Origin: Geobacillus vulcani PSS1
GTDB taxonomy: Bacteria > Bacillota > Bacilli > Bacillales > Anoxybacillaceae
Length of the DNA: 64,000 bases
Direction: 5' to 3'
NCBI RefSeq assembly: GCF_000733845.1
Contig: NZ_JPOI01000001.1
Span: 2,853,001 to 2,917,000, forward strand
Under the pieces are notes generated by a model, which searched no databases, was not told where the DNA came from, and saw nothing but the letters and a program-made list of their open reading frames with translations. Positions 1-7,831 of this stretch are shown here, piece by piece (within the stretch, counting starts at the first letter, position 1; each line of letters begins with the position of its first letter). A program made the position numbers and the translations under genes.

Positions 1-1350
1 GCCGCCGACATACAGCCCGGCAATTTCCGTTTCAAAACGGTCGTTCAGCTTCGGGCGCGCCGAGTAAAATTTCGCTTCGACTCCATAGAATAACGTATGC
101 TCAGAGGCAAGCCCCGGAGTGACATGGTTGAGCGCCTCCGTCATTTCGATCAAGCTTTTCATCGTGTTGTACGGCAAAACGAGGCCTAAATCGCCCGGCA
201 CCGCTTCTTTTAACGTCGGTTCGATGAACCCTTCTTTTATGCGCTTTTCCGTCGAGCGCCTTCCTTTGAGGATGTCGCCGTATTTTTGCACGATGATGCC
301 GCCGTTGGACAAAGCGTTCGCCAGCCGAGAAATTTCATGGGCGTATTCGTTCGGCTTGTCAAATGGATCGGAAAACTTATGTGAAACAAGAAGGGCAAAG
401 TTCGTGTTGTTGCTGCCGAGTTTTGGATCCTTGTACGCGTGGCCGTTGGCGAGCATAATGCCGGAGTGATTTTCCACCACGACGTGTCCGGACGGGTTGC
501 TGCAAAACGTGCGCACTTGCGTTCCAACCGACGTGTTGAAAATGAATTTTCCTTCATACAGATGTTCGTTAATTTCTTGCATGACGATGTTCGATGTTTC
601 CACACGCACTCCGATGTCAACCTGATTGTTGATCATCCGCAAACGGCGCTTGCGCAAGATTTTGCTCAGCCAAACCGAGCCGTCGCGCCCCGGAGCGATG
701 ACGACTTTTTCCGCTGTCAACGTTTCTCCGTTTTTCAGCACAACGCCTTTCACTCGATGGCCGCTCTCCGTCCGCTCGGTCACGATATCATCCACTTCCG
801 TTGTAAAGCGCATCGCGATCCGCTCGCGCAAATATTCAAAAATGCTTTTTAAAATTTCCAAGTTTTGTTCGGTGCCTAAATGACGGACATAGGCGCGCAA
901 TAGCTTCAATCCGGCCGCATAGGCGCGCCGCTCGATCTCTTTCACTTTGTCCGTCATCGGGTCGGTGATCGATGTCGTCGCTCCGTGCTTCAAGTTGATC
1001 TCATCGACATAGCGGATGAGCTCAAGTACAGTCGAAGCTGGCAAATAGTCGGTCATCCAGCCGCCGAATTCGCTCGTGATGTTGAACTTGCCGTCCGAAT
1101 ACGCCCCCGCTCCACCGAAGCCGTTCGTGATCGAACAGGCCGGCACACAGCCGGCGTAATCTTTTTTTCCGGCCGGCGGCGGGCATTTCTCAATTTTTTT
1201 CTGTAAAATCGGACAGTTGCGCTTATAGATATCATGCCCTTTATCAATCAAGAGCACGTTCGCTCCAGGCAGTTTGAGCGTCAGTTCGTAGCAAGTGAAA
1301 ATGCCGGCCGGCCCGGCGCCGACCACGATGACATCATAATGATTGTTCAT
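1..1350 (-). CDS. FAD-dependent dehydrogenase (COG2509-like), 3' end cut by window edge
   Basis: The reading frame begins with ATG at 1350 and stays open for 450 codons to the left edge, so the C-terminus is missing. The N-terminus carries a classic FAD/NAD-binding Rossmann motif, VIVVGAGPAG, at about residues 8-17. Further on there are Cys-containing segments (RNCPIL, KCPPP, ACSITNGFGGAGAYSDGK) typical of the uncharacterised FAD-dependent dehydrogenases of COG2509. The family belongs to the wider flavoprotein oxidoreductases; the physiological substrate is not known. It is transcribed away from the DUF502 gene, from a 178-nt divergent intergenic region. Family assignment is fairly sure, function is not. 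Confidence 0.8.
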   Translation of the reverse strand, partial: MNNHYDVIVVGAGPAGIFTCYELTLKLPGANVLLIDKGHDIYKRNCPILQKKIEKCPPPAGKKDYAGCVPACSITNGFGGAGAYSDGKFNITSEFGGWMTDYLPASTVLELIRYVDEINLKHGATTSITDPMTDKVKEIERRAYAAGLKLLRAYVRHLGTEQNLEILKSIFEYLRERIAMRFTTEVDDIVTERTESGHRVKGVVLKNGETLTAEKVVIAPGRDGSVWLSKILRKRRLRMINNQVDIGVRVETSNIVMQEINEHLYEGKFIFNTSVGTQVRTFCSNPSGHVVVENHSGIMLANGHAYKDPKLGSNNTNFALLVSHKFSDPFDKPNEYAHEISRLANALSNGGIIVQKYGDILKGRRSTEKRIKEGFIEPTLKEAVPGDLGLVLPYNTMKSLIEMTEALNHVTPGLASEHTLFYGVEAKFYSARPKLNDRFETEIAGLYVGG

Positions 1351-1528
1351 GATCCATCCCCCATTTCTCAAGTTCCATTCGAAAGTATACGGAACATTTG
1401 GCGGTTCGTCAAGGAAAACACGAACTTTAACACCGAATATAACAAGAAATGTTCGATAAAATAGAGATTTGTATAAAGCTAAAAAAATTGATATGGTGAT
1501 AGAGAATGAATAGCAGGGAGGGAAAGGA

Positions 1529-2122
1529 ATGCGGTTTTTCGTGAAACATTTTCTGAACGGCATGCTGACAATCGTGCCGATTTTACTCGCCGTCTACCTG
1601 TGCTACAAAGTGTTCACCGTTTTGGATGGGTTGCTTGGTCAATATGTCCGTCCGTATTTGGATGGCCGCTACATTCCCGGCCTAGGCCTATTGGCGACTG
1701 TTGCGCTCATTACCGTCTGCGGTTGGCTGTCGACGCAATACATAAGCGGCCGCCTGATTCGATTGATCGATCGGTTGCTTGAAAGCATTCCCTTGATGAA
1801 AACGGTTTATTCCGTGGCCAAAGATACAATCGCTTCCTTCGTCGGAGAAAAACGATCGTTTTCGCAAGTTGTGCTCGTTACCATGCCGGAAAGCGGCTGG
1901 AAATGCCTCGGTTTCATGACGATGGATGATGTCGGTGCTTGGCACGATCCTCTCGCCGACTACGTCGCCGTCTATATCCCACAGACGTTTCAAGTCGCCG
2001 GGTTCACCCTGCTCGTTCCAAAAGATCAAGTGGAAGCCGTCGACATCTCTCCGGAAGAGGCGATGAAATTCATCCTCTCCGGCGGTATGGCCGTCCGAAA
2101 GCAAAAGCGGCTGCCCGAATGA
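1529..2122 (+). CDS. DUF502 family membrane protein
   Basis: The 197-residue product starts MRFFVKHFLNGMLTIVPI and has two strongly hydrophobic segments, at about residues 10-32 and 50-75, with the rest soluble. This is the layout of DUF502 proteins, found in many bacteria and without an established function. The start is supported by a GGGAGG Shine-Dalgarno sequence about 8 nt upstream. The gene is monocistronic and convergent with corA. A hairpin at the stop codon may separate the two. A possible promoter lies upstream (TTGTAT, 17 nt, TATGGT, near 1470), but it is weak. Confidence 0.8.
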   Translation: MRFFVKHFLNGMLTIVPILLAVYLCYKVFTVLDGLLGQYVRPYLDGRYIPGLGLLATVALITVCGWLSTQYISGRLIRLIDRLLESIPLMKTVYSVAKDTIASFVGEKRSFSQVVLVTMPESGWKCLGFMTMDDVGAWHDPLADYVAVYIPQTFQVAGFTLLVPKDQVEAVDISPEEAMKFILSGGMAVRKQKRLPE

Positions 2123-2135
2123 CAATGGGCAGCCG
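2108..2135 (+). terminator. hairpin at the DUF502 stop codon
   Basis: CGGCTGCCC and GGGCAGCCG form a 9-bp stem with a 10-nt loop spanning the DUF502 stop codon. No clear T-run follows, so it is either a weak terminator or an mRNA-end stabiliser between convergent genes. Confidence 0.45.
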
Positions 2136-2167
2136 TTCGTATGGCCATCCAAAACGCGGTCTGGCCG

Positions 2168-3106
2168 TCAAAAGTATCGCTTTTTCCAAAAGATGTACGC
2201 CGTCGCCGCTGACAGTGAACCGGCGAGCGCCATCGCGATCAAAAAGGCATACGGAGAGTGTTGATACGGAATCGGTACGTTCATGCCGTAGAAACTCGCC
2301 ACCATCGTCGGCAGCGAAATGACGATCGTAATGGCCGTCAAAAACTTCATCACAATGTTTAAGTTGTTTGAGATGACCGAAGCGAATGCGTCCATCATGC
2401 CGCTTAAAATGCTGCTGTATACTTCCGCCATTTCAATCGCCTGCTTGTTTTCGATAATGACGTCCTGCAGCAAATCCTGGTCATCTTCGTACATGCGCAA
2501 ATAGTTGAGGCGCATGAGCCGCTCCATGACGATGTTGTTTGCTTTGAGCGACGTCATGAAATACACCAAACTTTTTTCCATGCTGAGAAGCGAAAACAGC
2601 TCCTTGTTTTTCATCGATTGGTGCAACTCTTTTTCGATTTCGCTCGTCCGCCGATTGATTTGCTTCAAGTAGCGCAAATAATACGTGGAAATCATGTACA
2701 ACATTTGCAACGCAAAGCGCGTCTTCATAAACGTGTAAAAGTTTTTGATTTTATTTTTGGAGAATTCTTCGAAAATCGGATTTTCCTGCAAGCACACCGT
2801 AATAAAACACGTGTTCGTGATAATCATGCCGATCGGAATCGTCTCGTAAATCGGGCCGTCCACTTCATCATGGGCGACAATTGGAATGTCGACGATAATG
2901 AGCACATGGTTGTCTTCTTTTTCGACGCGCGACCGCTCCTCGTCGTCCAACGCGTCTTTGATCGAATCGATCGGAATGTCCAAATGGTGAGCGATGTAGC
3001 GAATTTCCTCCTCCGTCGGGGCAACGAGGTTGATCCAACAACCATTTTCAATATGATCGATCTCGCGCATTTTGCCGCTGGCATCGGACAAATACATTTT
3101 CATCAT
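2168..3106 (-). CDS. corA: CorA-family magnesium/divalent cation transporter
   Basis: The 312-residue protein has the family layout: a large N-terminal cytoplasmic domain, a long helical stretch (residues 150-240), then two membrane helices at the C-terminus. The signature GMN motif sits at the end of the first helix (FYGMNVPIPY, about residue 275), followed by a short loop and the second helix ending in WKKRYF. Family members form homopentameric Mg2+ (or Co2+/Ni2+) channels in the cytoplasmic membrane. The ATG has a GGAGGAAGGA sequence just upstream. The leader contains a long inverted repeat (3168-3271) described separately. No M-box riboswitch consensus was found. Confidence 0.9.
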   Translation of the reverse strand: MMKMYLSDASGKMREIDHIENGCWINLVAPTEEEIRYIAHHLDIPIDSIKDALDDEERSRVEKEDNHVLIIVDIPIVAHDEVDGPIYETIPIGMIITNTCFITVCLQENPIFEEFSKNKIKNFYTFMKTRFALQMLYMISTYYLRYLKQINRRTSEIEKELHQSMKNKELFSLLSMEKSLVYFMTSLKANNIVMERLMRLNYLRMYEDDQDLLQDVIIENKQAIEMAEVYSSILSGMMDAFASVISNNLNIVMKFLTAITIVISLPTMVASFYGMNVPIPYQHSPYAFLIAMALAGSLSAATAYIFWKKRYF

Positions 3107-3167
3107 CTGGCATCCTTCCTCCTTTTCACGCGAGGAAGGCGGCGCCTTTTCCTTTCCGTCCGGAGCT

Positions 3168-3271
3168 CGTTTTCGTATGATGAGCAGCCGGCAAGAAAAG
3201 GAACAGGCCGCGTTCCCCGCTGTATTCCGGTTCCGGTTCGTTCGGGCTTGAACTACTCATATACGAAAACG
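3168..3271 (-). promoter_or_regulatory. long inverted repeat in the corA leader
   Basis: On the + strand, positions 3168-3184 (CGTTTTCGTATGATGAG) are complementary to 3256-3271 (CTCATATACGAAAACG), apart from one bulged base, giving a stem of about 16 bp around a 71-nt loop. It lies wholly within the leader of corA. A 44-codon frame, 3126-3260, begins inside the upstream arm but has a poorly spaced Shine-Dalgarno sequence. The element may be a cis-regulatory RNA or a leader peptide; it does not match the known Mg2+ riboswitches as I recall them. Confidence 0.45.
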
Positions 3272-3343
3272 CCACTCCTTTCAAAAAAGATGTCCCTCAA
3301 GTAATGATAGCGCGGACCGGCCCGTTTGTATAGTAGGTGCCAT

Positions 3344-3366
3344 AAAAAAAGCAGCCTACTGGCTAC
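3344..3366 (-). terminator. terminator of the 49-residue gene
   Basis: On the minus strand GTAGCC and GGCTGC pair across a 4-nt loop (one G-U pair) and are followed by seven T residues. It lies about 50 nt downstream of the small gene at 3418-3567. Confidence 0.6.
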
Positions 3367-3417
3367 TTTATTCACAAAACAGTGCGATGTTCAACCATTC
3401 TGCTCGATTCGGCTTTT

Positions 3418-3567
3418 TTATTCGCTCGATGGCGTCGTGTTGAAAAAATCAGGCGCTTGTTTGTCAATTTGCCGGCGATTGGAACTGGGCGGGCGTTGTT
3501 CTTTCTTTTGGCCCATCACCCCATCCGATTCGTAGCTTGGCGCAAACGGCCGCTTTTTGTTCATCAT
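3418..3567 (-). CDS. small hydrophilic protein, 49 aa, unknown function
   Basis: The frame starts with two Met codons (3567 and 3564) behind an excellent GAGGGGGTGAAG Shine-Dalgarno sequence. It encodes a charged, Pro/Gln-rich peptide starting MMNKKRPFAPSYESDG and ending FFNTTPSSE. It has its own promoter space and a terminator downstream, so it looks like a real gene. There is no membrane segment, no signal peptide and no Cys. I do not recognise the family. Composition resembles small spore-associated proteins of Bacillaceae, but that is only a guess. Confidence 0.6.
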   Translation of the reverse strand: MMNKKRPFAPSYESDGVMGQKKEQRPPSSNRRQIDKQAPDFFNTTPSSE

Positions 3568-3744
3568 CTTCACCCCCTCGCTTTTACTATTCGCCGTCGG
3601 CCGGCATTTTACTCGAGCCAGTCAGGGTTAGAGTAATCTATTTTCCACAAATTGTTTCACCCTCAAATTGTCAGTCAATGTTCACACAATCGTTTTACCG
3701 GCGCCGTCCATTCACTTATAATAAACAAGTGAGGAGGGGAAACC

Positions 3745-4035
3745 ATGAACATTGTGATCACCAAAAAAGCGTTCAATTGGTACAAGCGGGAGCTCGGGCT
3801 GAAACCGGGAGATGCGGTCCGCTTTTTTGTCCGCTATGGGGGATGCAGCACGGTGCAAAGAGGGTTCTCGCTTGGCATGAGCAAAGAAGAGTCGGTGGAT
3901 GAACCGGCAGCGCAGACGACGGTGGACGGCATCACCTTTTTTGTGGAAGAGGGCGACCAATGGTATTTCGACGGCGGCAATTTAACGGTTGATTGGGACG
4001 AAAAAAGCGACGAGCCGGTGTTTCTGCTTCATTGA
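3745..4035 (+). CDS. yneR: HesB/IscA-like protein, YneR family
   Basis: The 96-residue product begins MNIVITKKAFNWYKREL and contains VRYGGCSTVQRGFSLG, matching the Bacillus YneR branch of the HesB/YadR/YfhF fold. It has only one Cys (GGCST), whereas true A-type Fe-S carriers have a conserved Cys triad. A classical cluster-carrier role is therefore unlikely. The start is preceded by GAGGAGGGG. A TATAAT box lies about 25 nt upstream of the Shine-Dalgarno sequence. In B. subtilis yneR sits beside yneQ and yneP, and both neighbours are found here on the opposite strand just downstream. Confidence 0.85.
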   Translation: MNIVITKKAFNWYKRELGLKPGDAVRFFVRYGGCSTVQRGFSLGMSKEESVDEPAAQTTVDGITFFVEEGDQWYFDGGNLTVDWDEKSDEPVFLLH

Positions 4036-4087
4036 AATCTGCCGCCGGCGCCGTCAAAACGTCCTTCACACGGGTTCGCGACAAAGG

Positions 4088-4115
4088 AAAAAGCTAGCGT
4101 CAGAGCTAGCTTTTT
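4088..4115. terminator. bidirectional terminator between yneR and the thioesterase gene
   Basis: AAAAAGCTAGC, a 6-nt loop and GCTAGCTTTTT form an 11-bp symmetrical hairpin with A/T tracts on both sides, so it can end transcription from both convergent genes. The thioesterase stop codon lies inside the stem. Confidence 0.85.
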
Positions 4116-4516
4116 CGAATGATGGCGATCGTACAGCGGGAGATGCAAACAAGCTCCCCTTGCTCATTGGTAATGCGCACATCCCACACCATCGTCGTCC
4201 GCCCGCGGTGCAACACCGTCCCTGTCGCCGTCACTGTCCCGCTGCGGACGGAGCGAACATGGTTGGCATTAATCTCTAATCCTACAACATTTTCCTTATG
4301 TAGATCAACAAGCGCATATGCGCCGATGCTTGCAACGGTCTCAGCGAGCGCGACCGAGGCGCCGCCATGCAACAGCCCTGCCGGCTGGTGCGTGCGGTGG
4401 TCAACCGGCATCGTCGCGACGACGCGGCCTTCGCCAAGCTCGACAATCTCGATGCCGAGCGTATCGATCAACGTATGTTTCGCCATTTCCTTCACAGCGG
4501 TCAAATCCATCATCAT
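4106..4516 (-). CDS. PaaI/MenI-type hotdog-fold acyl-CoA thioesterase
   Basis: The 136-residue protein has the hotdog thioesterase signature HQPAGLLHGGASVALAE (about residues 42-58), including the HGG turn and a following acidic catalytic residue. This is typical of YuxO/MenI/PaaI-like enzymes that hydrolyse aromatic or other acyl-CoA thioesters. Whether it serves menaquinone synthesis (1,4-dihydroxy-2-naphthoyl-CoA hydrolysis) cannot be told from sequence alone. It overlaps the end of yneQ by 4 nt, so the two are translationally linked. Three consecutive ATG codons (4516, 4513, 4510) are possible starts behind GGGGGAAG. Confidence 0.82.
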   Translation of the reverse strand: MMMDLTAVKEMAKHTLIDTLGIEIVELGEGRVVATMPVDHRTHQPAGLLHGGASVALAETVASIGAYALVDLHKENVVGLEINANHVRSVRSGTVTATGTVLHRGRTTMVWDVRITNEQGELVCISRCTIAIIRKS

Positions 4517-4827
4517 TTCTTCTTCCCCCGTTTCGTGAATCGTTCCAGTTCGAACAGCCGTCCTTCTTCACGCAAAATGCGCGTTTGCGTCTCGCCGAGC
4601 AAGTCGAAATGCGGAAACTCACCGCGTCGGTCGATCCACTCTTCTTTCAGCCCGTGCTGCCGCCCCCAAGCGGCGAGTTTTTCGACATCGGCGCAGCCGA
4701 CTTTCGTCACCGTCGTGCAATGGGGAAACCGTTCATCATACCAATAGTGAGTCAAAAAGGCGATTTCACCGCGCTTCACTTTCTCTTTCCACGCCGCGAG
4801 CTCATGTCGGCGGATGCCAAACGCCAT
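4513..4827 (-). CDS. yneQ: YneQ family protein, unknown function
   Basis: The 104-residue soluble protein begins MAFGIRRHELAAWKEKV and contains HYWYDERFPHCTTVTKVGC followed by RQHGLKEEWIDRRGEFPHFDL. It has a high content of aromatic and charged residues and matches Bacillus YneQ in size and position. No catalytic motif is obvious apart from His and Cys residues around residues 27-45. It lies between yneP (14 nt away) and the thioesterase gene (4-nt overlap), in one operon. Function is unknown. Confidence 0.75.
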   Translation of the reverse strand: MAFGIRRHELAAWKEKVKRGEIAFLTHYWYDERFPHCTTVTKVGCADVEKLAAWGRQHGLKEEWIDRRGEFPHFDLLGETQTRILREEGRLFELERFTKRGKKK

Positions 4828-4841
4828 CGCACCGCTCCCCT

Positions 4842-5258
4842 TTACCGCTTCGCCCGTTCATAGGCTTCATGCCAGTCAGGAAAATATTTGCGGATCACAA
4901 TCGGCCGAAACGTCTCGCGCTTGACGCAGACGTGCTGCGACTTGCCGGTGACGGCCACTTCGCCGTCCGGAGCAAGAATTTCATAGCCATACGTGACGCG
5001 GATGCCGTCATAAGCATCAATCCATGTGCGAACGGTGGCGGTTTCCCCATAATGAAGCGGCTTTTTGTACGAAACGTGCAAGTCGACAACAGGCGAAATA
5101 ATGCCTTTTTTCTCCATCTCGGCATAATGAAAGCCAAGCTGTTTGATCAATTCCGTACGCCCGATTTCCATCCAAACTAAATAGTTCGCGTGGTAGACGA
5201 CGCCCATTTGATCGGTTTCCGCATAACGCACTTCAATTTGTTTTTCTGCCACTTTCAC
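4842..5258 (-). CDS. yneP: YbgC/FadM-type acyl-CoA thioesterase, YneP
   Basis: The 138-residue product shows the 4-hydroxybenzoyl-CoA-thioesterase-type hotdog motif YAETDQMGVVYHANYLVWME near residues 13-32, where the Asp is the catalytic residue. The rest of the hotdog fold follows, and length is normal for the family. Likely substrates are acyl-CoA thioesters; the exact one is unknown. The start codon is GTG at 5258, behind GGAGGGAG. It is the first gene of the yneP-yneQ-thioesterase operon, matching the B. subtilis order downstream of tlp. Confidence 0.85.
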   Translation of the reverse strand: MKVAEKQIEVRYAETDQMGVVYHANYLVWMEIGRTELIKQLGFHYAEMEKKGIISPVVDLHVSYKKPLHYGETATVRTWIDAYDGIRVTYGYEILAPDGEVAVTGKSQHVCVKRETFRPIVIRKYFPDWHEAYERAKR

Positions 5259-5334
5259 GTTCGTTCTCCCTCCATTTTTTTCCGCGCCTCCTCTTCTATG
5301 TTACCATTCGCTCGTCGGCTCGCTCAAGCGGCAG

Positions 5335-5373
5335 ACAAAAAAATGAAGCAGCCCCCCGCATGAGGGCTGCTTC
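5335..5373 (-). terminator. terminator after tlp
   Basis: On the minus strand GAAGCAGCCC pairs with GGGCTGCTTC across a 9-nt loop, followed by a T-rich run. It ends the sspN-tlp transcript just before the yneP promoter region. Confidence 0.8.
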
Positions 5374-5375
5374 GT

Positions 5376-5603
5376 TTACTGGTAGCCGTGTTCCCGTGCA
5401 GCTGCTTCGTCCTTAATTTCCGCGCGCATCGCGGCGATCGCTTCTTCGCGGCGGCGGTTTTTCTCCTGAATCTTCTCCTGTTCCTCCGGCGAGGCAAACT
5501 GCATCGTTTCCTCGGCTTTTTCTATGTTCTCAATGGTGTTTTGCACCATTTCTTGCAACTTTTCCACATTGTCGCTGCGGTCATCCGGCTTCGGACGCGG
5601 CAT
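5376..5603 (-). CDS. tlp: Tlp, small acid-soluble spore protein
   Basis: The protein begins MPRPKPDDRSDNVEKLQEM and is a 75-residue, highly charged helical peptide, matching Bacillus Tlp, a minor spore-core protein made in the forespore. The start at 5603 is chosen over an ATG six codons upstream because GAAGGAGG lies 8 nt before it. The gene follows sspN by 30 nt; the two are also co-transcribed in B. subtilis. A strong terminator follows. Expression is expected in the forespore (sigma-G in B. subtilis); I did not identify the promoter. Confidence 0.9.
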   Translation of the reverse strand: MPRPKPDDRSDNVEKLQEMVQNTIENIEKAEETMQFASPEEQEKIQEKNRRREEAIAAMRAEIKDEAAAREHGYQ

Positions 5604-5633
5604 ACCTGTTTCCTCCTTCACAAGAGTTTCCAG

Positions 5634-5777
5634 CTATTCGCCCTTCGTTTGGATGACTTGGGCGTGTTGGCCGGATTGGTCCTGCATTTGTTTGCCCTTA
5701 TTTCCCCCTGCGGCGCGAGGCTGTGTGCCGATATGGTTCGGCACGAAATGTTTTCGGCTTCCTTTCGGATTGCTCAT
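5634..5777 (-). CDS. sspN: SspN, small acid-soluble spore protein N
   Basis: This 47-residue frame reads [19 protein letters not shown] and ends VIQTKGE. It matches B. subtilis SspN along its length, including the PxHxGT element near the start, the NKGxxMxDxSGQ element in the middle and the xxQTKGE end. The start codon is preceded by GAGGAGG. It is the first gene of an sspN-tlp operon, as in B. subtilis. SspN is a minor spore-core protein. Confidence 0.9.
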   Translation of the reverse strand: MSNPKGSRKHFVPNHIGTQPRAAGGNKGKQMQDQSGQHAQVIQTKGE

Positions 5778-5832
5778 TGTCTTCGCCTCCTCGCCATCTA
5801 GTCTATCCGCCCGGAGAACCGCTATGCATGGG

Positions 5833-5964
5833 TTATTCTGCTTTTTTGAGCATCCGCTCTTCCAGCTTTTTCTCGATTTTTTCGAGCGCTTCCCGATCGT
5901 TCAATAACTGCCGTTTGTTCTCGCTGATCAATTCTTGGAGAGTCATTTTGCGGGATCGTCTCAT
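5833..5964 (-). CDS. FbpB-family small basic protein
   Basis: A 43-residue frame starting [20 protein letters not shown] and continuing as a charged helix ([15 protein letters not shown]) matches the FbpB family of Bacillus small basic proteins. In B. subtilis FbpB works with the FsrA small RNA in iron sparing and is Fur-controlled. Whether this copy has that role is unknown, and I did not find a convincing Fur box upstream. A TACAAT element lies about 30 nt before the start codon. GGGGAGG precedes the ATG. Product charge and length fit the family well. Confidence 0.75.
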   Translation of the reverse strand: MRRSRKMTLQELISENKRQLLNDREALEKIEKKLEERMLKKAE

Positions 5965-6054
5965 CGCTTCAACCTCCCCTCACTTTTATTGTAATCTTAT
6001 TCATGCCCAAAAAAGATAAAAATTATGACAACTTTTTGAAAAATAGCCGCGCAT

Positions 6055-6101
6055 GAAAAAAGCGCTTTCCGTAGCCGTTGGTCGGTCAACGAAAGAGCGC
6101 T
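6055..6101 (-). terminator. terminator of the thioredoxin-like gene
   Basis: On the minus strand AGCGCTCTTTC pairs with GGAAAGCGCT (one bulge) across a 20-nt loop, followed by T residues. It overlaps the last codons of the thiol-disulfide oxidoreductase gene. Confidence 0.7.
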
Positions 6102-6613
6102 GTGGCGTTCTCGAGCCGGGCTGCCGTCACCGGGCCGACGATTTTTTGCCGGATGACGCCGTTCGGGTCGATGATATACGTTGTCGGAATGGTCTGGACT
6201 CGATATTGATGAAGCGCCTCGCCGCGGACATCCAAGGCGACTGGCAGCGTCAATTTCCTGCTTTTCGCAAATCGCTCCGCGTTATCGAGCGTGTCTTGGG
6301 TGGTCAAATGGACCGCCAACACCGCGACTTCATGACCATGCTGTTTGTAAAACTTCTCGAGTTCCGGCATTTCTTCTTTGCATGGCGGACACCATGACGT
6401 CCAAAAGTTAAGGACGACCGCTTTGCCGCGCCAATCGGAGAGCTTGACCGGCTCGCCGCCAAGCATCGGCAGCGCCAAGTCGGGGGCTGCATGGCCGATT
6501 TCCGGGCCGATCTCGGTTTCGCTTGTCTCATTCGGTTTCTCGGCGGCCATCGCATCCCAAAGGCCGTATCCGGTGGCGGCTAAAAGCAAAAGAACGACCA
6601 ACCATTTTCGCAC
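6086..6613 (-). CDS. yneN: membrane-anchored thiol-disulfide oxidoreductase (TlpA/ResA family, YneN-like)
   Basis: With a GTG start at 6613 the product is 175 residues: an N-terminal signal anchor (RKWLVVLLLLAATGYGLW), a short linker, and a thioredoxin-fold domain with the active site WTSWCPPCKEEMPELE. The cis-Pro loop QTIPTTYIID is present near residue 145. Such proteins sit outside the membrane and reduce disulfides, for example in cytochrome c maturation or spore formation. The GTG is preferred over upstream ATGs because GGGAGG lies just before it and it places the anchor at the very N-terminus. Position beside tlp/sspN matches B. subtilis yneN. Confidence 0.87.
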   Translation of the reverse strand: MRKWLVVLLLLAATGYGLWDAMAAEKPNETSETEIGPEIGHAAPDLALPMLGGEPVKLSDWRGKAVVLNFWTSWCPPCKEEMPELEKFYKQHGHEVAVLAVHLTTQDTLDNAERFAKSRKLTLPVALDVRGEALHQYRVQTIPTTYIIDPNGVIRQKIVGPVTAARLENATALFR

Positions 6614-6703
6614 CTTTTTCCCTCCCTGTCGGCCAGCGCCCTTTGCCGTTCTGTCCATGATTATAGCACATACGTTTGTCTTTGCCAACGCTGCTGCTCA
6701 CGA

Positions 6704-6730
6704 CAAAAAACGAGGGGCGCGCCCTCGTCG
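6704..6730 (-). terminator. terminator of the 49-residue gene at 6731
   Basis: On the minus strand CGAGGG and CCCTCG pair around a short GC loop and are followed by six T residues, immediately after the stop codon of the small gene. Confidence 0.75.
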
Positions 6731-6880
6731 TTACCGGATGTTGGGATGGTCATTTTTCATTTTTTCCGCTTCCACTTCCGCGTAGGAAGCGAATTCGCTC
6801 GTCCATTCATTAAAGCCGTTTTTCTTTTTCGCATTGTTGTTCCGTTGGGCATTCGCATTGCCAAGCTTTGTCCGGCCCAT
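6731..6880 (-). CDS. small Asn-rich protein, 49 aa, possible spore protein
   Basis: The frame starts at 6880 behind AAGAGGAGGAG and encodes an Asn/Lys-rich N-terminal half (GNANAQRNNNAKKKNGF) and an acidic amphipathic C-terminal half (NEWTSEFASYAEVEAEKMKND). A strong terminator directly follows, so it is a true single-gene unit. The short EFAS element recalls gamma-type small acid-soluble spore proteins, and the neighbours include sspN and tlp. The match is too short to name a family. I infer a sporulation role at low confidence. Confidence 0.65.
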   Translation of the reverse strand: MGRTKLGNANAQRNNNAKKKNGFNEWTSEFASYAEVEAEKMKNDHPNIR

Positions 6881-6982
6881 GCGCTCTCCTCCTCTTGTTC
6901 CGTCGGTTCACACATAGTATCGCCCGCCGGAGAAAAACTATGCACAAGACACGGGGCTCCTAGCTAGACGCTTGAAAAACGC

Positions 6983-7831
6983 CTATGCTGAAGAGGAAGG
7001 ATCGCCCGTTTCGACCGGATGGTCCGGATAGGAAATCCAATCGCTGAAACTGCCGACATACAGCCGGACGTTGCGGTAACCGGCTTCCTTTAAAGCGAGC
7101 ACGTTCGGACAGGCGGTGACGCCGGAACCGCAGTAGACGATCAGCGGCGCCTCGCGGTCAAGATCAGCGAATCGCGCCGCTTGCTCATCTGGGCATTTCC
7201 AGTAGCCGCCTTCTGCCACCCCATCTTTCCAAAACCGATGCACCGCACCGGGAATGCGGCCAGCCACCCGGTCGATCGGCTCTTCCAAGCCCATGTACCG
7301 CTTCCACTCGCGCGAATCGATCAGCACAGCCGAGCGATCGCGCACAGCGGCGCGCACATCCTCAACCGTCGCCAGCCATGACCGATCAGGCCGCGGCTGA
7401 AACCGCCGCGGCGCTACGGCAGGAATGCCGTCCGTCACCGGATGGCCTTTCTTTTTCCACTCGCTGTAATTGCCGTCTAACACGTAAACGCGCTCATGGC
7501 CGAAATAGCGAAGCAGCCACCAACAGCGCGCGGCCATCGCTCCATCTTGGTCATCGTAGGCAACGACCGTCATCGTTTCATCGATGCCGGCGCGGCCAAA
7601 CACAGCCGCTGCTTGCTCGGCCGATGGCAGCGGATGGCGGCCGCCGTGCTCCGCCACCGGACCGGACAAGTCGCGCTCCAAATCGATATACACCGCACCG
7701 GGAATATGATCGTCCCGGTAAGCCGAGGCGCCTTTGGACGGGGCGCCGAGCCAAAATCGGCAATCAAGAATACGAATGGTTTCTTCGGACAAATGGGCAT
7801 GCAGCCATTCGTGGGAAACGAGCGACGCCAT
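6983..7831 (-). CDS. thiosulfate/3-mercaptopyruvate sulfurtransferase, two rhodanese domains
   Basis: The 282-residue product has two tandem rhodanese domains. The N-terminal one has the inactive-domain pattern (ILDCRFWL, HIPGAVYIDLE), and the C-terminal one carries the active-site loop CGSGVTACPN near residue 232, with Cys as the sulfur acceptor. The SGVTA loop is closer to mercaptopyruvate/thiosulfate sulfurtransferases of the SseA type. It is cytosolic, with no signal peptide. The start at 7831 has AAGGGGGAG upstream; a longer frame to 7930 lacks a ribosome-binding site. It stands alone between the yne block and the ypb block. Confidence 0.88.
   Translation of the reverse strand: MASLVSHEWLHAHLSEETIRILDCRFWLGAPSKGASAYRDDHIPGAVYIDLERDLSGPVAEHGGRHPLPSAEQAAAVFGRAGIDETMTVVAYDDQDGAMAARCWWLLRYFGHERVYVLDGNYSEWKKKGHPVTDGIPAVAPRRFQPRPDRSWLATVEDVRAAVRDRSAVLIDSREWKRYMGLEEPIDRVAGRIPGAVHRFWKDGVAEGGYWKCPDEQAARFADLDREAPLIVYCGSGVTACPNVLALKEAGYRNVRLYVGSFSDWISYPDHPVETGDPSSSA

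Noticed and set aside
3107..3330. M-box (Mg2+) riboswitch before corA
   Set aside because: The conserved M-box elements were looked for and not found; the hairpin present is of a different kind.
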